A stretch of 64,000 nucleotides of DNA from Liolophura sinensis (GCF_032854445.1 NC_088300.1:43767682-43831681), one strand, 5' to 3'. Positions 1 to 11,484 are shown, counted from the first letter of the stretch. The notes: generated from the sequence alone by a model not told the origin. Translations and numbers: made by a program.

Positions 1-300
1 TTTAAGTTACTGATAACTTGATACCTATTTAGCAGCAATCACGAAAAGAATAGAAGTTGGCGTCCGGAATTATGGGATGAAGAAAGTATGAAAAGTTCGA
101 ATCATCCTCTGGGATCTGATTGAAGATGATCATTTCCAGTTTAATGAGGAGAATTCACAAATATGCGAGGGAGAGAAATTGTTTGAGCTTGTTATTTGTA
201 CTTCGTTACCATTATTACCTATTATCCTAAACAAGGCTTAAATGCAACTTAGCAAGGGTGCCAAAGGGCATGGATTCTATATTTCTTTGCGTGGTTTTCA
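1..300. other. AT-rich intergenic sequence, nothing recognised
   Basis: I see no coding pattern, hairpin or repeat unit here beyond ordinary AT-rich sequence. The short minus-strand open frame that begins inside it runs into the satellite unit next door and has no protein-like features. Confidence 0.5.
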
Positions 301-309
301 ATATTTTTG

Positions 310-400
310 AAACAATTGTGATTCTGCCTAACGACCGTGCCTTCTTGTAGCACACCGGTCGTATTGCAGTCCTTAGTTTGCTGCTACACTGAAATACCAT
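310..400 (+). repeat. Isolated unit of the ~60-bp satellite
   Basis: One diverged unit matches the array at 6.86-7.68 kb in the same orientation, sharing the motifs TGCCTAACGA, CTTGTAGCA and ACCGGTC. It is followed by GGAAGACACCTGACCTAACG, which resembles the sequence just after the last unit of the main array near 7,650. This suggests the flank was copied too, so it is probably the remnant edge of another array. Confidence 0.5.
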
Positions 401-429
401 CCGGAAGACACCTGACCTAACGTACCGCC

Positions 430-780
430 CAGCCACAGTGTACAGTATCTATATATCAGTCGCACTTAACTAAGTCAACTACCCCCTTGTCCTGAAATTA
501 CGTTTCTCCGAGCCACAGTGTACCTACACTGGTACGACTTGATCGTTATGATATGTGGAAGTACCAGCAGGACAGCCAGTATTATTAAAATATGCGACAC
601 CAAGTTTTCAGTAACGAACAAAATATAGTAAAATGTACAAAAATGGAAATCAACTGGTACTAGATCAGCCCCCAATCCTCTGTACCATCTTAATATCTGC
701 TGTACAATCACAACTCGGCACGGCAGCGTTAACCAATCTCTAATACTCGACAAGTTAGTGTTAAGTCGAAGACAGAATTA
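430..780. other. Left flank of R1-A, weakly related to 8.38-8.71 kb
   Basis: There is no gene. The last ~60 bases (GAAGACAGAATTAG, then a short purine-rich stretch) match the sequence preceding the R1-C copy near 8,680, so the R1 unit probably begins within this stretch. The rest is unassigned. Confidence 0.4.
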
Positions 781-2290
781 GGGTAAACAATATTGGATCC
801 ACCTACACATCTTTGCAATCTGGTCAGTGGGAACAGAGCCAAGGAAAACCCTAGGTCTGGCACAGATTCACTTTCTCTTCTGTGCGTGTGCGAAATCTTT
901 ATCGATTTCAGTCAGATCTTAACTTGATTGAGGGACTTCCAGTCCAGGACGTGTGGAAGCGTCTGCCATCACTCAGACTAAGGGCCAATAACACAGTAGC
1001 TGGTGGATAATCATTCTTTGTGTCTCGTGTATTACATATTGGAGGTGTTGAAGTGTAGCGCCGGAACGTACATCAAACTGCATTACCATATGCGGCAGAC
1101 ATAGCAATCTCACGTGACACTGAGTATGACTTCAAAAGGAACGTCCAGCCCCAGATCGGCTCTATAGTGCATATCGCTATATTAAACTGTTAAAAATAAT
1201 TATGATGCCGAGTTAACTGTTTTTGAAGAAAGTTGTTTTATTCAATTAACTGAGGGTTATTTTGTTTCATCCATCATGTTTTGTGCTGCAACGATCTGGC
1301 ACTTTTGGGGATTAAATTATAAAAATTGTGGGAAAATTACAATTACACACTTATCACTGCCAAAATTAATTTTATTTTCGGAATATATCTTTTTTTTTCT
1401 TAGTAATTTTGACTTGGTCACTTTCTATAATTTTGTGCTACCTCTCTATTGTTAATCATGTTATTGGTTGTGTCGTTACTTCGTGACGTCATAAGTGACA
1501 TATAATCACACCTGTCCTACGGGGAAGGACGGGGCGGAATTGGAGAGTCATCTTTAGGCAAAACCGACCATCCCAAAAGAACAGCTGAAAAATATCCGTC
1601 AGATATCTCCGCCTTCAATGCGCAAACATTTGAGTCGAGACAAGATTCTCGGATTAAGATGTCCTCTGGTAAGATGGAATGCTCAATAGGTTGCCTATCA
1701 GACAGGACCCATGACCCTGAGCAATTGCTCTGACAAAAAATGTTTCCTGATTCCGTGATGTACATTACGTAAGTAACAGATTGATATGCCACAGATCGCT
1801 GATAAGAATGTAGACACCCCAACAGTGACGTAACGAATAGTGATGTTTTACTAGCCCCAAGGGTCATACAGCTCTCACGTTTCAAACAAAGGCATGTCTT
1901 GCCAACAGACATTCTGGGAAAGCCAAAAAAAAATGTAACGGTTCTCCTAATGAGAACAAATTCAACTCCTGCAGGTACAAAACACATTGATCAAGTCGGG
2001 GCACTGGGCTAATTGATTCTGCAAATGGCAAACAATGTACAGCGCTCAAAAGAACTGTCTTCGTTGAGATAGTTGCTCGTTAACAATGTAAAGTCCACCA
2101 GCTTCAAATTACTTCGCATTACATTTTTTTACATATATGAAGCATGTTTAGGGGAAATAAGAACAGGCAACAGGCAATTCGACTTAATGGGCAAAGTTTA
2201 TACTTGTAATGATTACAGCGTCAGGTCACTGGGTTCTCACGGTCAGGTTTTACGTCTCACATCCACACCGGTGAAGGGCTGTAAAAACAA
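780..2290 (+). repeat. R1 dispersed repeat, copy A
   Basis: This copy carries the R1 modules in order: TTGCAATCTGGTCAGTGGG (812), a stretch resembling 9,010-9,110, a CRE-like palindrome TGACGTCA (1,484-1,491), AAAATATCCGTCAGATA (~1,590), a block with the palindrome TTACGTAA (1,765-1,772), and AATGAGAACAAAT then CTGCAGGTACAAAACACATT (~1,949-1,990). The same order recurs in R1-C. A 156-codon minus-strand open frame crosses it, but it is not kept open in the other copies, so I read the element as noncoding. Its class is unknown. Confidence 0.6.
1484..1491. promoter_or_regulatory. CRE-like palindrome TGACGTCA in R1-A
   Basis: A perfect cAMP-response-element octamer lies within CTTCGTGACGTCATAA. 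The same octamer in the same R1 position is kept at 9,287-9,294 and 32,853-32,860 and is degenerate in copies D and E. Binding of a CREB/ATF-type bZIP protein is inference only. Confidence 0.35.
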
Positions 2291-2765
2291 TTAAGTGAAT
2301 ATCTGAGCTACTCTTTCTAAACAAGGCTCTGGCAAAAATGTATCATTGAAATGGTGGAAATTATAACCTCTTGATCGATGATAACTATAAAACCATGTCC
2401 CATATATTGTAGTTAAAGCATAAGTTTGAAAAAGAATTCTATTTTGAACTCTGAATTGAACTTTATTGATGCATGTATAGGTTTACAACTGAATGAATTT
2501 TCTTGGAAGAAATACTGCATTCTTCTCAACGCAGAAAGTGGACTCACATGATTTAGACAGCTCCTGGGATGAGCTTTCCGAGGCTTCATGATGTGGGTGT
2601 AAGTCGTTGAAGCGGAAGTAGGCTCCAACACAGTCAATACCATTCACGTCCTTACTGAAGCCAATCAAATATGTGTTGATTTGATAATGACGATAAGACG
2701 ACCGATTAAAGTCACGTGATACCAGTGCGTTCAAAAAATCATTTTGTAAACCCAAGTTTGAAATT
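2290..2765 (+). repeat. R1-related downstream segment
   Basis: Past the core modules this stretch includes CTCCTGGGATGAGCTTTCC, resembling 5,965-5,985, and GTAGGCTCCAACACAGTCA, resembling 11,245-11,265. The R1 duplication therefore extends several hundred bases beyond the core. The short open frames on the minus strand are not conserved. Confidence 0.4.
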
Positions 2766-3100
2766 TTCAGAATCTATATCATTCATTCTTGTTGGACACC
2801 TTTGATATGCCTCTATGACAGAAAAGATGTCATATTTTTTATAACACGGGGTGGGCGGGATGTAGAAAATGCTTTGTGGATTACATCTTATATTTATGTT
2901 TTCCTTCAGATATTGGCTCTAGCCAACCATTTTTTCACAAGAATCACACAATGGACGTTAGGAAAAGCTGGGGGTGGGGGTGGGGGGAGGGTGTTTGTGT
3001 TGTTCATTTTCTAAGAAGTAAGAGACATTGCTGTTCGAATTATGAAGTTCTAGTGCGGTTGGGTGCTCTCGTTGTCGTTTAAGATGGGAGCCACGGCTCG
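2765..3100. other. Unassigned spacer with a G-rich run
   Basis: Two overlapping plus-strand frames (about 70 codons) end in glycine- and valine-rich low complexity caused by the G run at 2,970. They have no family resemblance. Otherwise nothing is recognised. Confidence 0.4.
2970..2991 (+). other. G-quadruplex-forming run
   Basis: Four guanine runs of 5, 5, 6 and 3 bases are separated by single-base loops (T, T, A). This fits the canonical G4 pattern with the shortest possible loops, expected to fold stably on the plus strand. It lies ~110 bases upstream of an R1 fragment. Any role is unknown. Confidence 0.7.
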
Positions 3101-3330
3101 AACGATTCCACTGACATTGTGTCCGGATTTCGTGATGTAGATTACGTAAGTTAAATATCCCAGTATTAGAACAGACCCCACGTGAGGGTGATGGTTTAAC
3201 GGAAGGCCTTTTACCCCAGGGGAATAAACCTGATTACGTCTTATCTGTTATCGGGTTGTAACGGGTTTCCGGTCACGTTGACACTGATAACCGAAATATT
3301 CCGCACACAAGGCCTGTACGTTAACCATAA
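3100..3330 (+). repeat. R1 fragment (TTACGTAA module and following block)
   Basis: It starts at the CGTGATGTAGATTACGTAAG module (palindrome TTACGTAA at 3,142-3,149) and continues through GTGAGGGTGATGGTTTAAC and GGGGAATAAACCTGATTACG. Both blocks also occur in copies C, D and F. It ends before the CTGCAGG block, so this is a truncated copy. Confidence 0.55.
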
Positions 3331-3660
3331 TTATCCATTCATTTCACGAGTGACATCATTCGTAAGAGGGTAATTCAAACCTGATTTACATTAAGAATGC
3401 ATGAAAAGAATCATGGAATGTACCCTTTTAAATCACATAAAGTCTCGTCATACACCGGTCGATGAAGCTGTCAGATCTTCCTTCTGTAATTCCACAAAAA
3501 TAGGGAAAAAAAGCAAATCTGTAACACTATCCGGATACAACAGGATAATAACAAAAAGAATAATTAAAAACAATATGGATTTTCAAACTGAATCTAAAAT
3601 TGTTTCTGTATCTGTATTGAAACAGTTTTAATTTGATCTGAACATTAAGATTGATTCAAA
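3330..3660. other. AT-rich spacer, nothing recognised
   Basis: A 76-codon plus-strand frame (3,401-3,631) is lysine- and serine-rich, as expected from AT-rich sequence, and shows no domain, signal or splice context. I do not call it a gene. Confidence 0.4.
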
Positions 3661-3664
3661 AACG

Positions 3665-4180
3665 TTGTTAAAGTTTGAAACTCAAGCAGGATTATCAATC
3701 GTCAGGGTGGGGAAAGAAGAATTTTTCTGCACTGTTTTTATCTCGATTCACTTTACTAGGTCTGTGTGACTTGTCTGTGTAAAAGTACTCTTAAAGAATA
3801 CATGAGACTCCAACTTTCTTTGTGTTGAACTAAAATATCTTGACTCATGGTATGAAATGGGTTAAGAAATTTGTGTGTAAGAGGGACTACAGAGCAAAGT
3901 ATAAAGCTAGTTCGGGCTCCAACTTATGTTGGCAATCTGGTCAGTGGGCTCAAAAGCAAATCTAAGATCTGGTAACGGTTTACTTTCAGTTCCACATGTT
4001 TCCGAAATCTTTGCCTACTTCGATCAGAACCAAACTTGACTAAGGGACATATTGTAAAGAAAGGTGCAGAACTCCCGTAATCACTCAGACGGAGTGCCAA
4101 TGACATAGTTGCTCGTGGTGTGATTTTGTTATGCATAACCAGATTGCGCCACCTGGTGGATAAATATGCCAACCTCTTGG
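3665..4180 (+). repeat. R1 fragment (upstream flank and first module)
   Basis: The first ~260 bases match 6,165-6,430: TGCACTGTTT, GTACTCTTAAAGAATACATG and GGGTTAAGAAATTTGTG have close counterparts there. From 3,929 it enters the TTGGCAATCTGGTCAGTGGG module shared with copies A and C. It places this flank immediately upstream of the R1 core. Confidence 0.55.
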
Positions 4181-4590
4181 GTGAGAATTGTGAACTGAAT
4201 CATGGGAAAACTAATTGTAAACGGCTGCTACAAAAAAATTGACCGCACCATGAAACCGAAACTCCGTATTTAAAAACTGCAAGTTCGAGAATCGTTGTTG
4301 CTTGCAGTTATAAACCCATTGACTTTTTTATATTTCCAAACAACTCTAAAACAAAAACTATCAAAGACATTGTTGCCCTTTTACAAAATTTTCCGCTGTC
4401 GTAATTTTTTAAGTCTATTTTAATACAACCACGTTTGGGTCCCACCATGAAAAAAATACTTGGCTGCGCAGATGCGTCACATTATGTGTTGGAGATGGAA
4501 GAAAAGTGTAAAGTGCCGTGGATACTAGCTATGGAGAAGTTGCATACTTCTAAGTACTGAACTTTTAGTATAACCAGTTGTGGGGAATGA
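4180..4590. other. Unassigned AT-rich sequence
   Basis: No open frame with protein-like content and no repeat unit was recognised. T-rich and A-rich tracts dominate. Confidence 0.4.
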
Positions 4591-4639
4591 CGTGTATCAA
4601 AGGAACATGGATAAAGCTATAGACTTCGACACTGCAGAA

Positions 4640-4825
4640 CAATCTCATGTTACACTGACTATTCTCAGTATCTGTCTTCATATGTTTGTATATAGTTTTT
4701 CTTGCATATTCCTTTGGGAACTCGCTTTAGAGGTTTTTTTGAAATGGATCTTGCGATTGTATACTTGAAAGATCACTTCATGGTTTACGAGTGGTATATG
4801 AATGTTGGACGTTTAGATTCAGTGA
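4640..4825 (+). repeat. Dispersed repeat S, copy 1
   Basis: It matches 24,600-24,790 in the same orientation, sharing CTTTGGGA(A/G)CT, GAAATGGATCTTGCGATT and a GTATA-GAATGT-GGAC stretch. A frame of about 60 codons is open in both copies but with many differences, so a protein function is unsupported. Confidence 0.5.
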
Positions 4826-4854
4826 GCCAAAGATCTGAGTGTAGATGAACTGCG

Positions 4855-5085
4855 CGTATTATTTATTTATTTATTTATTTGATTGGTGTTTCACGCCGTA
4901 CTCAAGAATATTTCACTTATACGACGGCAGCCAGCATTATGGTGGGTGGAAACCGGGCAGAGCCCGGGGGAAACCCACGACAATCCGCAGCATGCTAGAA
5001 GACCTTCCCACATACGGCCAGACAGGAAGCCAGCATGAGCTTGGACTTGGTGAGAGACTCCTGTGTCACGCGTATGATTTATTTA
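4855..5085 (-). mobile_element. SINE, type A (AAAT-tailed), reverse orientation
   Basis: On the minus strand the copy ends in CTTGAGTACGGCGTGAAACA followed by an (AAAT)n tail, seen as TTTATTTATTT at 4,861-4,881. The body contains CCCGGGCTCTGCCCGGTTTC and GGCTGCCGTCG. The order matches the copies at 22.3, 35.8 and 41.1 kb. It is a non-autonomous, RNA-polymerase-III-type retroposon by structure. The 5' end near 5,085 is ragged. Confidence 0.75.
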
Positions 5086-5320
5086 ACTAAGTACATATTT
5101 CAATAAAAACACATTCTTTTTCTTAAGCATTCTCTCATGCATCGAAGCTATAGCATTGAAACATGCTTTCTGTGTTGTCTTTTAGAAGAAATCCTTGGTC
5201 TGGAGCCATTCATTTGACGAAGTATTGTATCCTGATTTATCGATGCGCCTTGCGTAATTAATAGCTACCATGAGGCATTATAACAATATAGACGTGAAAA
5301 GACAAATATGACGTGAAAGC
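5085..5320. other. Spacer, nothing recognised
   Basis: AT-rich sequence between a SINE and an R1 fragment, with no open frame or repeat unit seen. Confidence 0.35.
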
Positions 5321-5720
5321 GATGATATACCGGTTTCTTAAGGGAATAAGCCTGATTACCCATCTTGCGAACAGACTTTGTGGACGAGGGAAAAAATCTA
5401 ACGGCTCTTGCTAATGAGAACAAATACAACCACAGCAGGTATAAAACACATTCATCAAGTCAATGCATTGGGTTTATACGTTCTTTTAAGTGGCTGGCAA
5501 TGTAAGACGCTAAAATCGCATAAAAGAAGTTTTCGTGTAGAAGTAGTTCCATGTTAACTTTGTAACGTTCAACCGCTTTACATCATTTTGCGTTATACTT
5601 CTTGCTTTCAAGAAACAAGTTTGGGTTAAATTAGAGCAGACATTTTGACATAATGGGCAAAGTTTATAAGTGTAAAGATTACAGCGCCAGGATAATGGCT
5701 TCTCCAGTTCAGATATTTCA
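5320..5720 (+). repeat. R1 fragment, 3' modules
   Basis: It contains TAAGGGAATAAGCCTGATTA, CTAATGAGAACAAATACAAC, GCAGGTATAAAACACATTCA and then AATGGGCAAAGTTTATAAG with a GATTACAGCGCCAGG stretch. All are in the R1-A order, including the last block at 2,186-2,230. The upstream R1 modules are missing. Confidence 0.6.
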
Positions 5721-6860
5721 TCTGGCATGAACAAAAAAAAAAAGGAATCAAGCGCATAATCAACAGTATAAAATCGCCTAGAATGAGTTGCTGATTTAGC
5801 CATTTTATTAGAAACTGCCACAAACATAAATGTATATTTTTTAATGATTTTCGTTGAATGTGTTTTTATGGAAATACATACTTACTTATTGAATTTTTAT
5901 CTTAGAAACGAAAAATACCAACACAAATTCGTGCGCTATGTTTTATACGAAAAACGTTAGGCTGGTTCTGGATGAGCTTTCCACGGTTTTGTGACTTGGG
6001 CTTTGTTGGCTCAGGCGCAGGGTTTAGTTCGTATCAAAATACGATGCAACGTGACCCGTGAGCTATATTGAAAATATAGCAGTATTACATATGTGACATG
6101 TAAGATGAACTTCTTATGTGACAGCCATTTACCATCGCTTGTTTTGAATTTCAAAATTGTTAAAAGTTTAAGTCTCAAACAACCAGGATTAAGTATACCC
6201 AGGAGTAAGGGGATAAGAACTCACCTGCACTGTTTCATCTGAATTTCCTCTCTCGAGAGTGACATGTCCGTTTAAAGTGCTCTTGAAGAATTCATGAGAT
6301 GCACACTTTCTTCGTGCTGAAGTCAGACATCTTTTTTATGATCTGAATCCCTTGGGTTAAGAAATGTGAGCGTAAATGAATCCTAGGAGTAAGATATAAG
6401 ACTACTGAGGGCTCAGGCCGTAACGCAGACGATTTGGAATCGTGAACTGCGCTGTGTTTAATCTGTCATCGATTTCAATTGATAGAGAAATTGCATCTAT
6501 CAGTTGCATCTTAGCTTGTTCTTCAAAGAACCAAAATAGTGATGAAGTAATATCAATTTAATAACAGTCGCGGGTAACAAGACATCCCACTCATTTATTC
6601 AGATGAGGAATCTCCTGCAGACAGTGTTGCAATTCCTGGTATGTAATTAAGGAAGAGAGAAAATATGAATACTCGAGAGAAAAAAGTGTTTAAACTTCTG
6701 GCTTCTACTTATCCTTATTTAGTGACATCTTTTATCAGGCTTAAAAATAACTAAAAATAACGATGGATACGTTGATAGTTAAGGGTTTAACACCGCATCC
6801 AATGGTTTTAAGCTATTTGTAATGCAGCCACGCAATGGTGTATTTTGCAACTATAATGAC
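5720..6860. repeat. R1 flanking sequence (partly duplicated) and unassigned spacer
   Basis: The part 5,960-6,040 resembles 2,565-2,600 (GGATGAGCTTTCC). The part 6,165-6,430 is a second copy of 3,665-3,930, sharing the CTGCACTGTTT, CTCTTGAAGAATTCATGAGA and GGGTTAAGAAATGTGAG stretches. The remainder (5,720-5,960 and 6,430-6,860) shows no gene or repeat that I recognise. Confidence 0.45.
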
Positions 6861-7680
6861 ACATTTGTAGTGTTACCAAGCAACGGTGTGTCCTTGTAGC
6901 AGACCGGCTCACATGGCGACCTATCCGTAGTGTTACCTAACTTTGGTGTCGTCTTGTAGCAAACCGGCTCCCATTGCGAGATAACTGTAGTGTTACCTAG
7001 CTTTGAGGCCTTCTTGAAGCAGACCAGCCAACAATGCGACATAATTGTTGTGTTACTTACCCGTGAGGTGTTCTTGAAACAGACCTGCCCTCCATTGCGA
7101 TATACTGTAACGTTACATAGCTATGAAGTGTTATTGAAACAGACCAACCCCCGGTGCGACGTGTTGTAGGATTACCTTGCTATGAAGTCTTCTTGCAGAC
7201 CGGTCCCCATTGCGACATATTGTAATGTTACATAGTCATGAGGTCTTCTTGAAGCAGACCTGCCCACGAGGCGACATAACTACTGTGTTACCTAATGACT
7301 TTGTCGCCTTGAAGCATAGCGGAAGACGCCGACATAACAGTAATATTACCTAGCGACGCTGTCGCTTTATAGCCAACCAGAAGATGGGGACATATCTGTA
7401 GTGTTATTTAACGATCTTGTCGCCTTCTAATAGACAGGTTAAAATGGCGTCAGCTTGTAGTTCTGCCTAACGAATGCGTCGTCTTGTAACAGACGGGCCC
7501 CCCAATAATAACACATTTGTATTACTACCTAACGACTAGGTCGTCTTTTAGCAGATCCGTTCCATTGGCATCACGTTTATTGTGCTTTCTGACTCAGCTA
7601 TTGTAACAGATCGGTCCCCATTCAGGCATCATCATTGCACTACCTTGGTGGAAGAAACCTGAGCTGATGTTCCACTCATC
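6860..7680 (+). repeat. ~60-bp satellite array, about 13 units
   Basis: Diverged head-to-tail units of 56-62 bases each carry a TGTAGTGTTACCTA-like start, a CTTCTTGTAGCAGACC-like middle and a CCCATTGCGACATA-like end. Divergence rises toward the right. A 63-codon minus-strand frame reads through three units with the repeated motifs PVCYK and LGNTT, which reflects the unit and not a gene. Confidence 0.8.
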
Positions 7681-7940
7681 TGCATTTTTGTTACACTCTT
7701 CCGACCTTATGGTGAGCGACAAGGGAGTGGGAATTAAGAAAACATTATTAAGATGTGTTTAAAGGTGTGAGCCGAATAGGAATTGGTCTCAGGTTCGGCT
7801 CAAGCGAACGTTTGACCGACTGATTTACGTTAGTGCCCGGAAGTAGGTCACACGCATTTAAATACACGACATTAGGCTTTCTATTAAGAACAAGAATTGG
7901 TAATATATATATATATCCGCGGGTTGTTGGAAGGCCTTCG
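7680..7940. other. Spacer with a (TA)n run
   Basis: No gene was seen. A short TATATATATATATA tract at ~7,902-7,916 abuts the SINE fragment that follows. Confidence 0.4.
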
Positions 7941-8035
7941 GAGAAGAAGCCAGCGAAAACTGGATTTGAACTAACAGTGACCGCATTGGTTGAGGGTGCT
8001 GCGAGGTCATTGCTCCGCACTGGGGTGCTAACAGT
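7940..8035 (-). mobile_element. SINE type A fragment, 5' head region
   Basis: On the minus strand it carries CACCAATGCGGTC-like sequence and then GTTAGTTCAAATCC, a degenerate polymerase III B box. This is the same head seen at 22,305-22,335. The middle and tail are absent, so it is a 3'-truncated relic. Confidence 0.5.
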
Positions 8036-8039
8036 AAAA

Positions 8040-8640
8040 TATATCAATATATTAGTAACACTTGATGTGTTTAACTTCTAGTGATGAAAGAGTTCTAACT
8101 GGAAACTCCTCTATCAACATAATCTCCACTTACCGCCATTTTCAATTTGAGTCAGCTGCTCTTGTCATGGGAAATACGTTGTGCAAAAATGTACCCAAAA
8201 AGTTTGGTGCGCCATGGAAAAGTAACATAAAATATAATGGACTCTTTGGGCCATGTCTAAGTAATGTGACATCACTTTCATCAGAATTTCCGTTTATTTG
8301 GATATGTGGAAAATAGTTATTTTCTATAAATCATCTCTGATTTACTACCTTAGGTACACCCTAATAACAGAGTGAATTTTCAGATACTGTCTTCGTTGAG
8401 TACGGCTTTGGCGCTTTGGGGACAGTTCAGACGACAGGACCAAGTTCCATGACATTGCAGGTAACATGACCCATTGATCTCAGAGCTAAGAACACTGTAC
8501 TTAAAACAAATCAGCACCTCATACATGTACGTCAATACAACCCTATTGTCATAAAAATGTCCACGCAAAGGTTATTGCTTCGGCAGCGATTTACTCTACA
8601 ATCATATCAAAGTAAGGCCATTCTGACCACTCTCTGAGAC
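8040..8640. other. Unassigned sequence
   Basis: An 84-codon plus-strand frame (8,062-8,316) has ordinary composition with no recognisable motif or splice context, so I leave it uncalled. The part after 8,380 is weakly related to 470-780, the other R1 left flank. Confidence 0.35.
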
Positions 8641-10085
8641 CCGTCTGTTCAGAATTTCAGCACAACGAAGCTAGGTGCTGAAGACAGAATTAGAGCATAG
8701 AGGTATAGACCTCCAGCACATGTTTGCAATCTGGTCAATGGGCCCAAATCCAAGTAAAACCTGGGCCCTGGCCCTGATTCGTGTACATTTCTGCGGGATA
8801 TTGATTTCGTTCAGATCCAAACTTGATTGAGGGACGTCCAGAACGGGTACAAGCGTCTGTAATCACCCAGAGTAAGGGCATGATCCTTGTTTTGAAGTGT
8901 GGCAGGGAAACAAGGGACAAACTACAGTGCCACATATTGGGGATATAGCAATCTCAAGTCGCATCGAGTACGGCTTCTGTAGTAAGACATGAGCAAGTTC
9001 AGCTATGTTCTGCTTATCGCTGTACTAAGCTAACCCGACATAATTACTATGCGTTGTTAGCTGTTTGTAAAACATTATATAATTGGATTAATTAGGGGTG
9101 ATTTAAATCACTCTCCGTATTTCAGGATACATGTCATCAGTAATAAAATTTACTGATTTATAGTAGGACCGCAAGAAAAACCTTCCCTGATTATTACTTT
9201 TTTCGCTATGTTTGGAAATGCAAAATATCGGACGGGTGTGGTAAACCAGTGATATAAGTGTTCAAGTCAGTCGCTCAGCTCCTTCGTGACGTCATAACTG
9301 ACCTTGAATCACACCCGTGGTTGTAAGGTGAATGGCGGGAGAGACCTTTCTGACAGTCATTCTTTGGAAAAAAACAACTTTCCCAAATGAATCCAGTAAA
9401 TAGTTGGCCAACACGTCGAAGCAACTGGAAAATATCGACTAGAATACTCTATATTCAGTGCGCTAAAAGGTTGTGTCGAAACGAGATGTATGGATTGAAG
9501 CTGTGCAGTGACAGCGTCAGTATGGTGCCTGTCAGATGGGATTCTTGACCCTGGGGCGATTCATCTGATAAAATATTGTCTCCTGATTTCATGATGTACA
9601 TTACGTAAGTTTGCCAAACAAGACTCGCCGACAAGACAGGACAGCACAACGCTGACATTCCGTGAGGGTGAAGTTTTAGTAGAACTGTACATTAGGGCGA
9701 TGAGCCTGGTTATTATGCTGTACTCAGACTCCGTACAGTCACCTGTTTTGCCGACAGACGTTGTGGGCAAGCGAAAAAAATCTAATGGCTTTTGCTCATG
9801 AGAACAAATATAACTCCTGCAGGTACAAAACACATTGATCAACTCAAAGCATTGGGCTAAGACATTCTATCAAGTGGCCAGCAATTTAAGGCGCTAAAAT
9901 AAAAAAAACACAAAAGACCCATCCGCGTTAACTTGGTTAACTTTGTTACGTCCACTACCCTTAAATCACTTTACGCTACAGGTTTTGCATTCAAGAAGCA
10001 TGTTTGGGTGAAAAAAGAGCAGACAGTGTGACGCGTAATGATTATAGCGTCAGGTTACTAGCTTCATCCCGGTTTATCTTTTATC
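8640..10085 (+). repeat. R1 dispersed repeat, copy C
   Basis: The same module order as copy A is present: TTTGCAATCTGGTCAATGGG (8,723), TGACGTCA (9,287-9,294), the TTACGTAA palindrome (9,601-9,608), GAGGGTGAAGTTTTAG, then ATGAGAACAAATATAACTCC and TGCAGGTACAAAACACATTG, and finally GTAATGATTATAGCGTCAGG. It is colinear with copy A over about 1.4 kb. Small indels throughout point to an old duplication. Confidence 0.65.
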
Positions 10086-11480
10086 GGTTTATCAAGACAA
10101 GGAATATTTAAAAGAACAAAATGAATCTCAAATTTAAGCATTTTATGGAAAGCTGGCTGACCATAAAACGAAAGGAATAAATGGATGAATGAATGATTAT
10201 GGTTTAACGCAACATCGGCAATATCTCAGACATATTGTGGCGATAAAACAACAGGAGAAAATAATACTGTTTTAATTAATAATAAGTATCAAACTATATT
10301 CCATGTTTCTTAGATAAAGCCCAACGTTAACGTTGTCATTTCATTCTGCGTTTCTTGGCTTTATTGAATGTAGGCGTCAAAGCAGATATATCTATATATT
10401 AGTAATGATACACATATACTTTCTGTTTCATGAATTGAGTTTTCAAAGAAAAAAGGCAATCTTCTGTATACGTAATACACGAGGAATATGAGTTAGAGTG
10501 TCTTGGGATCAGCTGTTCAGATTCTTCAGAACGTAAAAAGATTTAGCCACTTAGATTTTATGATGTTGTGCAGACACATAAGACGTAGGTTTTGACTTAT
10601 CAAGATGTTGCTGTATATGAACGTTAGGGTAAAAGGATACTTCTGTAAGGATGTAAATAACTCGTTGGCTTACTGTAAAGAGATGTTCAAGGCCATCGTT
10701 TTCCCCCATGACACCAGCGAAATGAATGTAACGAAAAGTCTTTAGTTCATGTACATCATTATATACAAAAAAGTATACAGTTAATTGTAATACTGATGTC
10801 ATATCAAACTAGTCTAATGATTTTACGGCAATATGTATTTTCTGCTATCTTTCATTACGAATCGGATGGAATCAGGAATTTTACTCAGTGTTTAAAACTT
10901 ATGAAACTTCTATCGCTGTACTTAATAATCTGTTCGGCTGAACACCCGGCCCTATAGGATTCCAATATAGGAGCACCCTGTTAAATTGCATGGAATTTGA
11001 TCTCTGGCCTTATGAACCCAACCTCAATACGTGTTCAACATGTGCTCAGTGAATTCTCTGTGGGATCTAGAAATCGCATGGTGTCAACGGTGCTAAACAA
11101 CATATTATGGCTTTTGATTTGTGTGAGGCAAATGTCTTTAGTGCCTAGGGACAGTCAGTCGTTGTTTGATTTTCAACCCAACTGCTCTGAATCAGGCCAA
11201 TTATTCACTGATTAGGTCTGTGAACAGAGAGGCAACATAAGAAGCCTCCATCACAGTCAGTACCGCCCACATGCTTGCTTAAGCCAACCAGGTAACTTTT
11301 GGCAGTTCCATTTACATCAATAGCTCGACAAGCTCTTGTCATTCGTTATGTATCTTTGATTCGTTTGGAATCTTTTAGATGCTTCGGCGACTTTATGTTT
11401 TGCATTAGATTACAACTTGGATTTATTTTTTCCTTCAGTTATTGGCTTCAAATAAGCAATTATTGGTTTAGTGTCAATAA
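10085..11480. other. Unassigned sequence with an R1-related patch
   Basis: No coding pattern was recognised. At 11,230-11,310 the CTCCATCACAGTCAGTACCG and TTAAGCCAACCAGGTAAC stretches resemble 2,620-2,670 of the R1-A downstream segment, so the duplication probably extends here in decayed form. The rest is AT-rich. Confidence 0.35.
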
Positions 11481-11484
11481 ATAT

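Noticed and set aside
1517-1987. 156-codon minus-strand open frame
   Set aside because: It lies inside R1-A, and the equivalent stretches of the other R1 copies do not keep the frame. No domain or splice context.
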